A stretch of 6,461 bases of DNA, from positions 1 to 6,461 of the forward strand of contig JAEUQE010000346.1 in assembly GCA_016789785.1 (NCBI GenBank), given 5' to 3'. The DNA is from Bryobacterales bacterium. Its GTDB lineage: Bacteria; Acidobacteriota; Terriglobia; Bryobacterales; Bryobacteraceae. The notes beneath the pieces are model-generated. The model was not told the origin of the DNA, searched no databases, and saw nothing but the letters and a program-made list of their open reading frames with translations. Below, in pieces: positions 1 to 6,461 of this stretch. Both the position numbers and the translations under genes were made by a program. Within the stretch, counting starts at the first letter, position 1; each line of letters starts with the position of its first letter.

Positions 1-2
1 TC

Positions 3-1841
3 GCATCGGCCTACAGCACCTTGAAGGTGGGGCAAGGCATGGAGGCCGCCATCCCGATCTCCATCCTCTCCATCGGAATCGCGCGCATGTACCAGCGCCG
101 AAGCACGGTGCTGGAAAACGTCATCATGACGGGCTTCGGCGGGGCGGGCGGCGCGGTGGTCGCGGGAGCAACGTTCACTCTTCCGGCACTCTATATTCTG
201 AAGCTCGATCCGCATCCGCTGCAGACGATGCTCATCGCAACCGCCGGAGCCTGTCTCGGCACGCTGCTGCTGATCCCGCTGCGCCGCTATTTCGTGAAGG
301 AGACGCACGGGCTGTTTCCTTACCCGGAGGCAACCGCGATTGCCGAAGTGCTGGTAACGGGAGAACGCGGTGGATCGCGGGCGAAACTGCTGCTGCAGGC
401 CACTGGAATCGCCGGCGTCTACGATTTCTTCGTCACCACTTTCCATGTGTGGAAGGAGAACATCGATTTTCTGTTCGCCACGCCAGTGAAGAGGCTGGCG
501 ACGGAGGCGAAGCTCGCGTTCAACTTCGATGCGATCGGATTCATTCTCGGGCTCGGATACGTGATGGGGCTGCGCAGTTCGATGATCCTGTGCGCGGGTG
601 GATTTCTGGCGAACTTCGCGCTGGTGCCGTTGATCTGGATGATCGGGTCGCAGTTGCAGGGCACTTCGGTGTATCCGGGCACGATGCCGATTGCGGAGAT
701 GAGCGCGGCGCAGATCTTTCGTGGGTATGTGCGGTTTATCGGTGTGGGGGCGATCGCGACGGCGGGAGTCTTCGGGATTCTGAAATCTCTGAAAGTGGTG
801 AGCGGATCGCTGAGCATCGCGTTTCGGTCCTTCCAGGGCGGAGAGACAGCGGGCGAGCGAACCGATCGGGATCTGCCGATTATGAAGGTGCTGATCGGAG
901 TGATTCTGTGCGCCATCGCGATTGCGGCGATTCTTGGGTCGTTGTCCGCGCCTGTGGTTGCGGTGACAGCCGGGGTCGCTCTGGTGATGATGTTTTCCTT
1001 CTTCTTCACCAGCGTCGGCGCGAACGCGATTGCGACCACGGCACGCAATCCCGTGTCGGGTATGACAATGCTCACTATCATCATCTCGTCGCTGGTGCTG
1101 TTGAATTTCGGAGTGTCGGGGCGGACGGGCATGTTCTTCGTGATGGCGATGGCGGGGCTGGTGTGCACCGCACTGTCGGTAGCGGGGCAGGCTGCGACAG
1201 ATTTCAAAGCAGGCTACTGGATCGGGTCGACGCCCGAGGCGCAGCAGAAAGCGCGTCTGCTGGGTGGTGCGATTTCGGCGATCGCGGTGAGTCTCACGCT
1301 GGTGATGCTGGCGCAGACCTTCCAGTTTGGAGAAGCCGTTGCGGGAGATAACCGTGTGGTGCTGGCATCGCCGCAGGCCTCCATCATGAAGGCGCTGGTG
1401 GAGGGCTTCATGAGCCGTCAACCGGTGGCATGGATGCTGTTCGCGATGGGAGGAGTGATCGCGGTGATCATGGAGATGCTGGGTGTGCCGGCATTGATCT
1501 TCGCGCTTGGGATGTACCTGCCGTTGGAGCTGAACGTGCCGGCGCTGGTGGGCGGAGCGCTGAATCACTTTGTGAACAAACGGTCGGCGAAAGAAGGCGG
1601 CGGAGCGGGCCGGAGCATTCGCGAGCGGGGTGTGATTATTGCCTCGGGACTGATGGCCGGCGGAGCGCTGGGCGGAGTGATTGGCGCGGCGTTGCGGCTG
1701 ATCCCTTCCTATTCCGAGGATTGGATCAAGACGCCGTTCTACGACAATGAGCCGGTTTCGCAACTGGTGTCGACGGCGGCCTTTGTTGGGTTGTGCTGGT
1801 ACACGTGGGCATGGTCGATGAAGAAGGAGAAGTCCGCATGA
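3..1841 (+). CDS. OPT-family oligopeptide/metal-chelate transporter, 5' end outside window
   Basis: This is an inner-membrane secondary transporter of the OPT family (TC 2.A.67), whose members carry small peptides or metal-chelate complexes, probably by proton symport. The frame is already open at base 3 and reads ASAYSTLKVGQGMEAAIP, a conserved OPT stretch, so the start codon lies upstream. The TTG at base 21 is an internal leucine. The visible 612 residues are mostly hydrophobic helices. Family landmarks are the ETHGLFPYPEATAIAEVL loop (about residues 100-117), the SVGANAIATTARNPVSGMT segment (about 341-359) and DFKAGYWIGSTPEAQQKA (about 400-417), plus a glycine-rich helix near the C-terminus. 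Bacterial OPT proteins usually have about 580-670 residues, so only a short N-terminal piece should be missing. The stop overlaps the start of the peptidase-like gene, implying co-transcription and favouring peptides as substrate; a siderophore or metal chelate cannot be excluded. The family call is firm, the substrate is inferred. Confidence 0.93.
   Translation, partial: ASAYSTLKVGQGMEAAIPISILSIGIARMYQRRSTVLENVIMTGFGGAGGAVVAGATFTLPALYILKLDPHPLQTMLIATAGACLGTLLLIPLRRYFVKETHGLFPYPEATAIAEVLVTGERGGSRAKLLLQATGIAGVYDFFVTTFHVWKENIDFLFATPVKRLATEAKLAFNFDAIGFILGLGYVMGLRSSMILCAGGFLANFALVPLIWMIGSQLQGTSVYPGTMPIAEMSAAQIFRGYVRFIGVGAIATAGVFGILKSLKVVSGSLSIAFRSFQGGETAGERTDRDLPIMKVLIGVILCAIAIAAILGSLSAPVVAVTAGVALVMMFSFFFTSVGANAIATTARNPVSGMTMLTIIISSLVLLNFGVSGRTGMFFVMAMAGLVCTALSVAGQAATDFKAGYWIGSTPEAQQKARLLGGAISAIAVSLTLVMLAQTFQFGEAVAGDNRVVLASPQASIMKALVEGFMSRQPVAWMLFAMGGVIAVIMEMLGVPALIFALGMYLPLELNVPALVGGALNHFVNKRSAKEGGGAGRSIRERGVIIASGLMAGGALGGVIGAALRLIPSYSEDWIKTPFYDNEPVSQLVSTAAFVGLCWYTWAWSMKKEKSA
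1824..1830 (+). promoter_or_regulatory. Ribosome binding site fixing the peptidase start
   Basis: AAGGAGA lies seven bases before the ATG at 1838, inside the last codons of the OPT gene. It is a strong Shine-Dalgarno match at ideal spacing. It selects the 1838 ATG over the in-frame GTG at 1793, which would begin 49 bases inside the OPT gene without such a site. Confidence 0.8.
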
Positions 1842-3172
1842 TTACGAGCGAGACGATCGCGACGGCGATCCTTGGGATCGATACGCTTTGGGGGGGCGAT
1901 GTGATGTGTCTCTCCGGCACGGGCCGCTTCATCGCGGATTCCTGGTTTTCCGATGAGCCGCTGCCACTGGCGTACACGCATCCCGCGGCGAAGCGCCTGC
2001 GCGAAACGGGTGGAGTCTCGGCGAAAGAGATCGATCGTGAGGCGGTGGATGCGTATCTGCAGGCGGTTGACGTTGCGGGCGCGATCGACCAGCTTTCGGG
2101 AGCGGCGAGTGTCTTCATCCGGAACATGAGCACGAGCCTGGAAGTGATGTGGGATCTGGTGCGGGAGATGCTGGGGGAAGGCGAGGCGGTGCCCTATGAG
2201 CGCTGCGTGCGCGCATCCACTGGCATTGCGCCGGAGCCCTCGGACCCACGCGCGAAACGCGACTTGCTGGCGGAACTGCTGGCCCGCGCGGGGCACCCGT
2301 CGAACTCCACCGAAACTCTGCTTGCCGCGGTGGATGGATGGCGCAAGGAGCGTCTGGTGCCGATGGCCGCGCTGCGATCTTTGGGAGCCGCGGTGATTGC
2401 ACGGTACGATGCGCTGTGCGAGCGGAACCTGATGCGGCATCTGCCTGCCGAGCTTTCCGCGGTTCCGCGCGCGAACATCAGCTTCACGGCCATCAAGGAT
2501 GCGTGGTTCTCGGGATCGATGAATTACATCGGGCGGGCGCGCAACGCCGATGGATCGCCGCGGTATGAAGCGAACTACGAGATCAATGCGTCGCTGAGTA
2601 TCTCAGTTCCGGAGTTTGAGCAACTGGTGACGCACGAGGTGGTGCCGGGCCACGTGACGACGTTCGCCTATCTGCAGGATTTGTACCATCGCGGCAGGTG
2701 CGGTTTTGAAGCCACTGTTCTGACGATGAACACGCGCGCCGCGACGTTGTATGAGGGGATCGCAAACAATGCGCTGTTGATGGCGTGTGGCGTCACGGAC
2801 ATTGCGGAACTGGACGATGACGATCTGAAGGCCGGGCTACTGCTGGCTTTGTTGCAGGATGACGCGAAGAATCAGGCGTCGTATTTAACATGGAAAGAAG
2901 GCGCTCCGCAGGCGGAGGTCGCGGCGGCATTGCGGCGCGATTTTCTGGTGTCGGAGGAACGTGCGGGGAAGCTCTCGGGCAGTTGGGGCCGGCATCCACT
3001 GCTCGGCCGCATGTACCTACCGGCGTATCGCGCGGGCACGGAACGTGTGGCGCAATGGAGGAAGCAGTATGCCGCCAAGGACCTGCTGCCGGCCATTTAC
3101 GGATGCAACGGATTGGTGGACATCACGACGGTGGAGTTGGCGTTAAAGGGGAATGCGGGTTTCTTTGCCTGA
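1838..3172 (+). CDS. HExxPGH zinc-metallopeptidase-like protein, DUF885-related
   Basis: This is a predicted 444-residue zinc-dependent peptidase. The sequence shows THEVVPGH with H266, E267 and H272, followed by TLYEGIANN with E306. That pattern resembles the HExxPGH plus downstream EGWA-type glutamate of DUF885-family zincins, in which two histidines and the distal glutamate would bind zinc and the motif glutamate would activate water. A conserved-looking stretch around residues 228-257 (beginning MNYIGRARNADG) precedes the motif. There is no signal peptide or membrane helix, so the protein is probably cytoplasmic, whereas many DUF885 proteins are exported. It is also shorter than typical DUF885 members (about 550-600 residues), chiefly before the motif. 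The ATG overlaps the OPT stop as ATGA and has a good ribosome binding site, which suggests translational coupling. I infer that it trims or hydrolyses substrates brought in by the transporter. Metal binding is a confident prediction; peptidase specificity is unknown. Confidence 0.8.
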   Translation: MITSETIATAILGIDTLWGGDVMCLSGTGRFIADSWFSDEPLPLAYTHPAAKRLRETGGVSAKEIDREAVDAYLQAVDVAGAIDQLSGAASVFIRNMSTSLEVMWDLVREMLGEGEAVPYERCVRASTGIAPEPSDPRAKRDLLAELLARAGHPSNSTETLLAAVDGWRKERLVPMAALRSLGAAVIARYDALCERNLMRHLPAELSAVPRANISFTAIKDAWFSGSMNYIGRARNADGSPRYEANYEINASLSISVPEFEQLVTHEVVPGHVTTFAYLQDLYHRGRCGFEATVLTMNTRAATLYEGIANNALLMACGVTDIAELDDDDLKAGLLLALLQDDAKNQASYLTWKEGAPQAEVAAALRRDFLVSEERAGKLSGSWGRHPLLGRMYLPAYRAGTERVAQWRKQYAAKDLLPAIYGCNGLVDITTVELALKGNAGFFA

Positions 3173-3443
3173 GGCGCTGCTGCGGGCATGCGAGGAGTTA
3201 CGTCGAGATTGTGCCAGAGGAGTAAGTCTGATCTATCATCATCCCGGGAAGGTGAAGTACTCCAGCAAGACGGCTTTCGAACTCAACAAGAAGCCTGCCG
3301 GCAAGGCTGGAGTCAAGGTAGGCGACCGCGTGGGTGTGCTCGGTTCGAAAGTGCCGACGGGTGAGATCATGGCGAACGAAGTGATTCTCGGCGTACCCGC
3401 TACCGTGGCTTCCGGGGCCACGAAGGCCGAGCACAAACACTGA
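3153..3443 (+). CDS. Small hypothetical protein with partial DUF5666-like domain, possibly a remnant
   Basis: This is an open frame of 96 residues that I do not recognise with certainty. Residues from about 31 onward (GKVKYSSKTAFEL, then VKVGDRVGVLGSK, then GEIMANEVILG) resemble the second half of small beta-barrel DUF5666-like proteins, which usually have a signal peptide and a first beta half (GTV...V...G) ahead of this part. Here the first 30 residues (MRVSLPEALLRACEEL...) are helical and charged and look unrelated, with no signal peptide. The C-terminus ends in HKH. The ATG at 3153 sits 20 bases inside the peptidase gene, with AAAGGGGA immediately before it, too close for a standard ribosome site. 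A purine-rich AGAGGAG at about 3219-3225 is not followed by an ATG, GTG or TTG at useful spacing. The frame is either a short third gene of the operon or a gene that lost its 5' half by deletion. The C-terminal similarity is a pattern judgement only. Confidence 0.45.
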   Translation: MRVSLPEALLRACEELRRDCARGVSLIYHHPGKVKYSSKTAFELNKKPAGKAGVKVGDRVGVLGSKVPTGEIMANEVILGVPATVASGATKAEHKH

Positions 3444-3463
3444 GCTGGCCTGGCAGAACACCA

Positions 3464-3511
3464 GCGGTGGAGGTCCCTCTGACGGGAGCGCTAACGGCTC
3501 ATCTCCACCGT
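3464..3511. terminator. Hairpin between convergent genes, candidate bidirectional terminator
   Basis: GCGGTGGAGGT (3464-3474) can pair with ATCTCCACCGT (3501-3511). The central eight pairs, CGGTGGAG/CTCCACCG, are perfect and G-U pairs extend the stem to 11. A nested GAGC/GCTC stem (3486-3489 with 3497-3500) sits in the loop. It occupies the gap between the + strand small gene and the 3' end of the minus-strand DUF1259 gene. No clear T-run follows on either strand (the + side has only a weak TACTTCTTTT), so termination may be inefficient or Rho-assisted. A weaker GCTGG/CCAGC stem begins right after the small gene's stop (3444-3465) and shares bases with it. Confidence 0.45.
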
Positions 3512-3516
3512 GTGTC

Positions 3517-4413
3517 CTACTTCTTTTGCGTGTTCATCGCGGCCCTTAAGGCTCGTGCGAGTTCCTGCGCAGGGCCTTTGCCCCAGTAATGCAGGAACAT
3601 GTATTGAGGCTCCTCGTGCGTCATGTGATTGTGGATGGCAACGATATGGATACCGGATTTGCGGAGCGACTGAAGCACACCCTGCAACTCCGATTCGAGC
3701 ATGGCGAAATCGCCGTCAACCACTGCCGCTTGGTCGGAGCCGGCAAAAGCGGCCCATGTATTGACCCCCATCTGATTGTTCACCGTGCGGCCGTGCATGC
3801 TGGCAGGCCGTCCGATCGATATCTTGTACATACCCGCGTTGGTCTGGCCGGTCACGCCGAAGATTGCGTCAAGCGGAGCCGCACTGATTCTGTTCACGGC
3901 GGGAATGGACGGGCCGGGGAATGCTCTGGGCGGCTGCGCTGCCGTCTTCCTGATCTCCTTCACCTTCTCCATGGCGCGGCCAACAGCCCGGGCCAGTTTC
4001 TCAGCCGGGCCCGTGCCTCCAATGTGCATGAACATCACGCGGGGGGAATCGTAGAAGAAGTGGTTGTGGAGGGCCGTCACTTCCAGACCGTTGTCCAGCG
4101 CCACCGACATCACTGGATTGACCTCGTCCTCAAAGAGCACAAGATCTCCCATCACCATCAACTGTCCGCTGTGCGCATCTGGCGTGAAGGCCGCCCAGGA
4201 CGTGACACCCTGAAAGGGATGAAGCGGCCTGCCCTCCACGGTGACGGCCAGATCGGTTCTGGGAAACGCGACGCGGTAGACATCCTCCGCCGCCGTGTAT
4301 GTGCCCTTCGCCCCGGCCCCTTGATCGATGGCGCGTTTCTGCGCGTCCGTGATTTCCGCGCACAAGGCGGGGATCAGGAGCACAATGAAGAAGAGGGTAG
4401 TTCGATTCAGCAT
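3517..4413 (-). CDS. Secreted DUF1259 (LppY/LpqO-family) protein with two tandem domains
   Basis: This is an exported protein of 298 residues whose biochemical function is unknown. MLNRTTLFFIVLLIPALCA is a classic signal peptide, with likely cleavage before EITD. There is no proper lipobox, unlike the mycobacterial lipoprotein relatives. The mature part holds two copies of one module. In the first, GDLVLFEDEV is followed by ALHNHFFYDSPRVMFMH (HNH at 116-118, H130). In the second, GDFAMLESEL is followed by AIHNHMTHEEPQYMFLH (HNH at 261-263, H275). Each is followed by a GxGPAxxLARA helix, and an alanine/proline-rich linker near residues 160-175 joins them. The repeated HxH...H pattern suggests metal binding, which is inference. 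I chose the ATG at 4413 because it starts the signal peptide directly. A TTG at 4431, preceded five bases upstream by AAAGGGA, would add six residues and has the better ribosome site. It is divergent from the receptor gene. Confidence 0.88.
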   Translation of the reverse strand: MLNRTTLFFIVLLIPALCAEITDAQKRAIDQGAGAKGTYTAAEDVYRVAFPRTDLAVTVEGRPLHPFQGVTSWAAFTPDAHSGQLMVMGDLVLFEDEVNPVMSVALDNGLEVTALHNHFFYDSPRVMFMHIGGTGPAEKLARAVGRAMEKVKEIRKTAAQPPRAFPGPSIPAVNRISAAPLDAIFGVTGQTNAGMYKISIGRPASMHGRTVNNQMGVNTWAAFAGSDQAAVVDGDFAMLESELQGVLQSLRKSGIHIVAIHNHMTHEEPQYMFLHYWGKGPAQELARALRAAMNTQKK

Positions 4414-4454
4414 CCACTTAGTTTCCCGCAAAGCCGTCCCTTTGTGGTGTGCCG
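4414..4454. promoter_or_regulatory. 41-bp divergent control region between DUF1259 and receptor genes
   Basis: Both genes fire outward from this very short gap, so their promoters and leaders must overlap each other or the opposite coding sequence. I see no convincing -35/-10 pair on either strand. It contains a small inverted repeat, CAAAG-6-CTTTG (4429-4444), which on the minus strand includes AAAGGGA and the possible TTG start of the DUF1259 gene. The receptor start has no purine-rich ribosome site ahead of it. The role is deduced from gene layout. Confidence 0.4.
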
Positions 4455-6461
4455 ATGAAAGCGTTGTTGGTGAGTCTCTGCATGCTGCAGGTGGTGAACC
4501 TGCCGGCTCAGACACCACGGCGCGCCGCGCCTTCCGCAACACTGAGCGGTTCGGTGGTGGATCCGTCGGATGCGCCGGTACCGGGGGTCACAGTCACGTT
4601 GAGCGGCTCGGAGCAAGCGCGGCGGACCGCTACGGATACCTTGGGTGAGTTCCGGTTTGAACGAGTCGCCGCGGGGACTTACGAGCTTCGTGTCGAGGTC
4701 GCCGCTTTCGATCCGGTGGTCCGTCGCATCCGCGTGGACAACCGCGGCACGCCTCCCATTCGCGTGCGGCTTGCCATCGCGGCGCTGAAGGAAAACATCA
4801 GTGTGGACGAGCGGGAAAGGGGCGTCGCTGCGCAGGCGGACCGCAACGCGGATGCCATTTCCGTGGAGCGCACCATGCTCGACAATCTCCCAGTCCTTGA
4901 CAACAATTACCTCTCTGCCCTGAGCCGGTTCCTGGATCCGGGCACTCCAGGCGGATCGGGCAACACGCTCGTAGTAGATGGAATGGAAATGCGCAACGCG
5001 GGTGTCACGGCGTCGGCGATCCAGGAGATTCGCATCAACAACAACCCCTACACTGTCGAGTACCCGCGCTGGAGCCGCCGGCGAATCGAGATCATCACGA
5101 AATCTTCGGCGGACGCCTATCATGGGACGATCAACTTCCTGTTCCGCGATTACCGGCTCAACGCTCGTGACGCGCTGGCAGCGTCCCGGCCCCAGGAGCA
5201 GCGGCGGATCGTCGAGGGAAGTCTGTTCGGACCAGTGGCGAAGAGCAAGAAGACTTCGTTTCTCTTGTCTGGGGCCCGAGAGGAAGAGGATCTGGTTGCC
5301 GTGGTCTTCGCACAGGGACTGCGCGGCGCGATCAAGGAGAATGTCCCCACGCCCCAGATCAACTCCGTCGCTTCGCTGCGTATCAGTCATCAGTTCAACG
5401 ACCGGCAAGCCATGTTCTGGCAGTACAATTTTCAGGATCGCTGGCAGAACAATCTTGGCGCCGGCGGCACCACGCTCGCCGAGGCTGGGACGCAAAGCCG
5501 TTTCCGCGAAGACGAGTTCGTATTCAACCATCGTGCCGTCGTCACCACGAATCTGCTCTCGCAGTTTCGGATTCTTGTGGGGCGATACTGGGCGCCGGTG
5601 AAGAGTAATCGCGGCGCGGCGCGAGTGGTGGTGACGGATGCCTTCACGGGCGGGGGCGCCCAAGCCGACCGTCTTTCGACGGAATTGCACACATCGATCA
5701 CCTGGCTATTGACACAGACGATCGGAAAACACACGCTCAAGTACGGCATCAACATTCCGGATTGGAGCCGGCGCGGGATTTCGGATCGGACCAACGAGAT
5801 CGGGACCCTCTCCTTCGCCTCTCTGGAAGCCTTTGCGGAGAACCGCCCTTTCGCCACCCTCATCCAGCGCGGCGATCCTCGGACGATCTTCATCGAGAAG
5901 AACGTTGGTGGTTTCTTCCAGGACGAGTGGCAACTCCGGCAAGGACTCTCCGTTGCCGCGGGCGTGCGGTACGACTGGCAGAACTACTTTGGCGACGCAA
6001 ACAACTTCGCGCCGCGGCTGGCTCTTGCGTGGGCGCCGGGCAAGTCGCGAAAGACGGTGATGCGAGCGGGTGCGGGCTTCTTTTTCGACCGTTCTGGCCC
6101 CGCGCCGATCTGGGACGTGCTCCGGTTCAACGGCATCCAATTGCGGCGCTACGTGGTGAGTGGAGCCGCTCCCTCGGACTTGTCGAGCTTCCCAACCAGC
6201 ATCCACCAACTCGCGGCGGCAACCGGGCTTCCCAACACCATGCAATTCAGCGCCGGCGCCGAGCGGCAGTTGGCGAAGAGGACCACTCTGAGCGTGAACT
6301 ACGTCGGCACGCGTGGAGTCCAACTGCTTCGTTCCCGTGACGCCAACGCCCCTTTGCCGCCCGGGTTCGGTAGCCGCCCGGACAGCCGTGTGAACGTTTT
6401 GCGGGAGATCGAATCCGCGGGGCGCCTGGAAGCGAACGCGATCGAGGTGAACCTGCGTGGC
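4455..6461 (+). CDS. Oar-like TonB-dependent receptor with carboxypeptidase-regulatory-like domain, 3' end outside window
   Basis: This is an outer-membrane beta-barrel receptor of the Oar-like TonB-dependent group, probably taking up large substrates such as glycan or peptide products. The frame from ATG 4455 stays open for 669 codons to the edge; acidobacterial relatives are commonly 900-1,200 residues, so a large C-terminal part is missing. Residues 1-19 form a signal peptide (MKALLVSLCMLQVVNLPAQ). About 28-107 form a carboxypeptidase-regulatory-like Ig fold (SGSVVDPSDAPVPGVTV, then GEFRFERVAAGTYELRV). About 130-225 form a reduced plug with VVDGMEM, IQEIRINNNPYTVEY and RRRIEIITKSSADAYHG. 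From about 226 the barrel begins (INFLFRDYRLNARDA, EGSLFGPVAKSKKTSFL, REEEDLVAVVFA), with later strands such as GGFFQDEWQL, GVRYDW, FAPRLALAWAP and LSVNYVGTRG. I see no sure TonB box. The start has no Shine-Dalgarno; a GTG two codons upstream (4449) is an alternative. The substrate is unknown, and the divergent DUF1259 gene is the only visible partner. Confidence 0.9.
   Translation, partial: MKALLVSLCMLQVVNLPAQTPRRAAPSATLSGSVVDPSDAPVPGVTVTLSGSEQARRTATDTLGEFRFERVAAGTYELRVEVAAFDPVVRRIRVDNRGTPPIRVRLAIAALKENISVDERERGVAAQADRNADAISVERTMLDNLPVLDNNYLSALSRFLDPGTPGGSGNTLVVDGMEMRNAGVTASAIQEIRINNNPYTVEYPRWSRRRIEIITKSSADAYHGTINFLFRDYRLNARDALAASRPQEQRRIVEGSLFGPVAKSKKTSFLLSGAREEEDLVAVVFAQGLRGAIKENVPTPQINSVASLRISHQFNDRQAMFWQYNFQDRWQNNLGAGGTTLAEAGTQSRFREDEFVFNHRAVVTTNLLSQFRILVGRYWAPVKSNRGAARVVVTDAFTGGGAQADRLSTELHTSITWLLTQTIGKHTLKYGINIPDWSRRGISDRTNEIGTLSFASLEAFAENRPFATLIQRGDPRTIFIEKNVGGFFQDEWQLRQGLSVAAGVRYDWQNYFGDANNFAPRLALAWAPGKSRKTVMRAGAGFFFDRSGPAPIWDVLRFNGIQLRRYVVSGAAPSDLSSFPTSIHQLAAATGLPNTMQFSAGAERQLAKRTTLSVNYVGTRGVQLLRSRDANAPLPPGFGSRPDSRVNVLREIESAGRLEANAIEVNLRG

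Noticed and set aside
419..1207. A 262-codon minus-strand frame opposite the OPT gene.
   Set aside because: It is the complement of transmembrane-coding sequence, with no ribosome site or recognisable domain.
449..1351. A 300-codon + strand frame inside the OPT gene.
   Set aside because: Its product is dominated by Arg, Gly, Asp and Ala with no hydrophobic pattern, and it lies wholly within a convincing OPT reading frame.
1793..1837. An upstream GTG start giving a 459-residue peptidase.
   Set aside because: The ATG at 1838 has AAGGAGA seven bases upstream and forms a typical ATGA overlap. The added 15 residues are only translated OPT sequence.
3589..4458. A 289-codon + strand frame opposite the DUF1259 gene.
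   Set aside because: The minus-strand product has a signal peptide and two repeated HNH modules. The + strand product is His/Arg-rich and featureless.
4414..4542. An upstream extension of the DUF1259 gene to 4542 giving 341 residues.
   Set aside because: It would put 43 polar residues ahead of an obvious signal peptide and overlap the start of the divergent receptor gene.
4407..5690. A long open minus-strand frame (427 codons) opposite the receptor gene.
   Set aside because: The + strand frame reads as a coherent receptor with signal peptide, carboxypeptidase-like domain, plug and barrel. The antisense product is arginine- and histidine-rich with no domain, as expected of a shadow in GC-rich DNA.
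1..6461. Change in strand base bias: the left genes look G-rich on the + strand while the receptor gene looks C-rich.
   Set aside because: Spot counts of single lines show it (for example 26 G/16 C at 1501-1560 against 14 G/25 C at 5821-5880), but differing codon choice and amino-acid content explain it without invoking transfer.

Overview
The window is about 6.5 kb of GC-rich, tightly packed bacterial DNA with five protein-coding genes and no RNA gene, insertion sequence or CRISPR array that I can see. The gene families suggest an acidobacterium, probably close to the Bryobacterales/Solibacter group. The main pointer is an Oar-like TonB-dependent receptor with an N-terminal carboxypeptidase-regulatory-like domain, a family greatly expanded there. 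A two-domain DUF1259 (LppY/LpqO) exported protein and a bacterial OPT transporter fit the same picture. The assignment is inferred from family content and not from a marker gene.

Left part (1-3443, + strand): the window opens inside an OPT-family membrane transporter whose start lies upstream. Its TGA stop overlaps the ATG of the next gene in an ATGA junction. That next gene encodes a 444-residue, apparently cytoplasmic zinc-metallopeptidase-like protein with an HExxPGH motif and a downstream YEG glutamate, as in the DUF885 group. The pairing suggests an uptake-and-hydrolysis module in which peptides enter through OPT and are cleaved inside. A 96-codon frame follows, overlapping the peptidase by 20 bases. 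Its C-terminal two thirds resemble half of a small DUF5666-like beta domain, so it may be a remnant.

Middle (3444-3516): a short gap between convergent genes holds an imperfect 11-bp hairpin, the best terminator candidate in the window.

Right part (3517-6461): a minus-strand gene encodes a secreted DUF1259 protein with two internally repeated HNH...H modules. Only 41 bases away and divergently oriented, a + strand gene encodes the receptor: signal peptide, carboxypeptidase-like domain, plug, and the first part of the beta-barrel. It runs off the right edge with an open frame of 669 codons. The two divergent genes must share or overlap their control sequences. No link between the right-hand pair and the transport/peptidase pair is visible beyond proximity.
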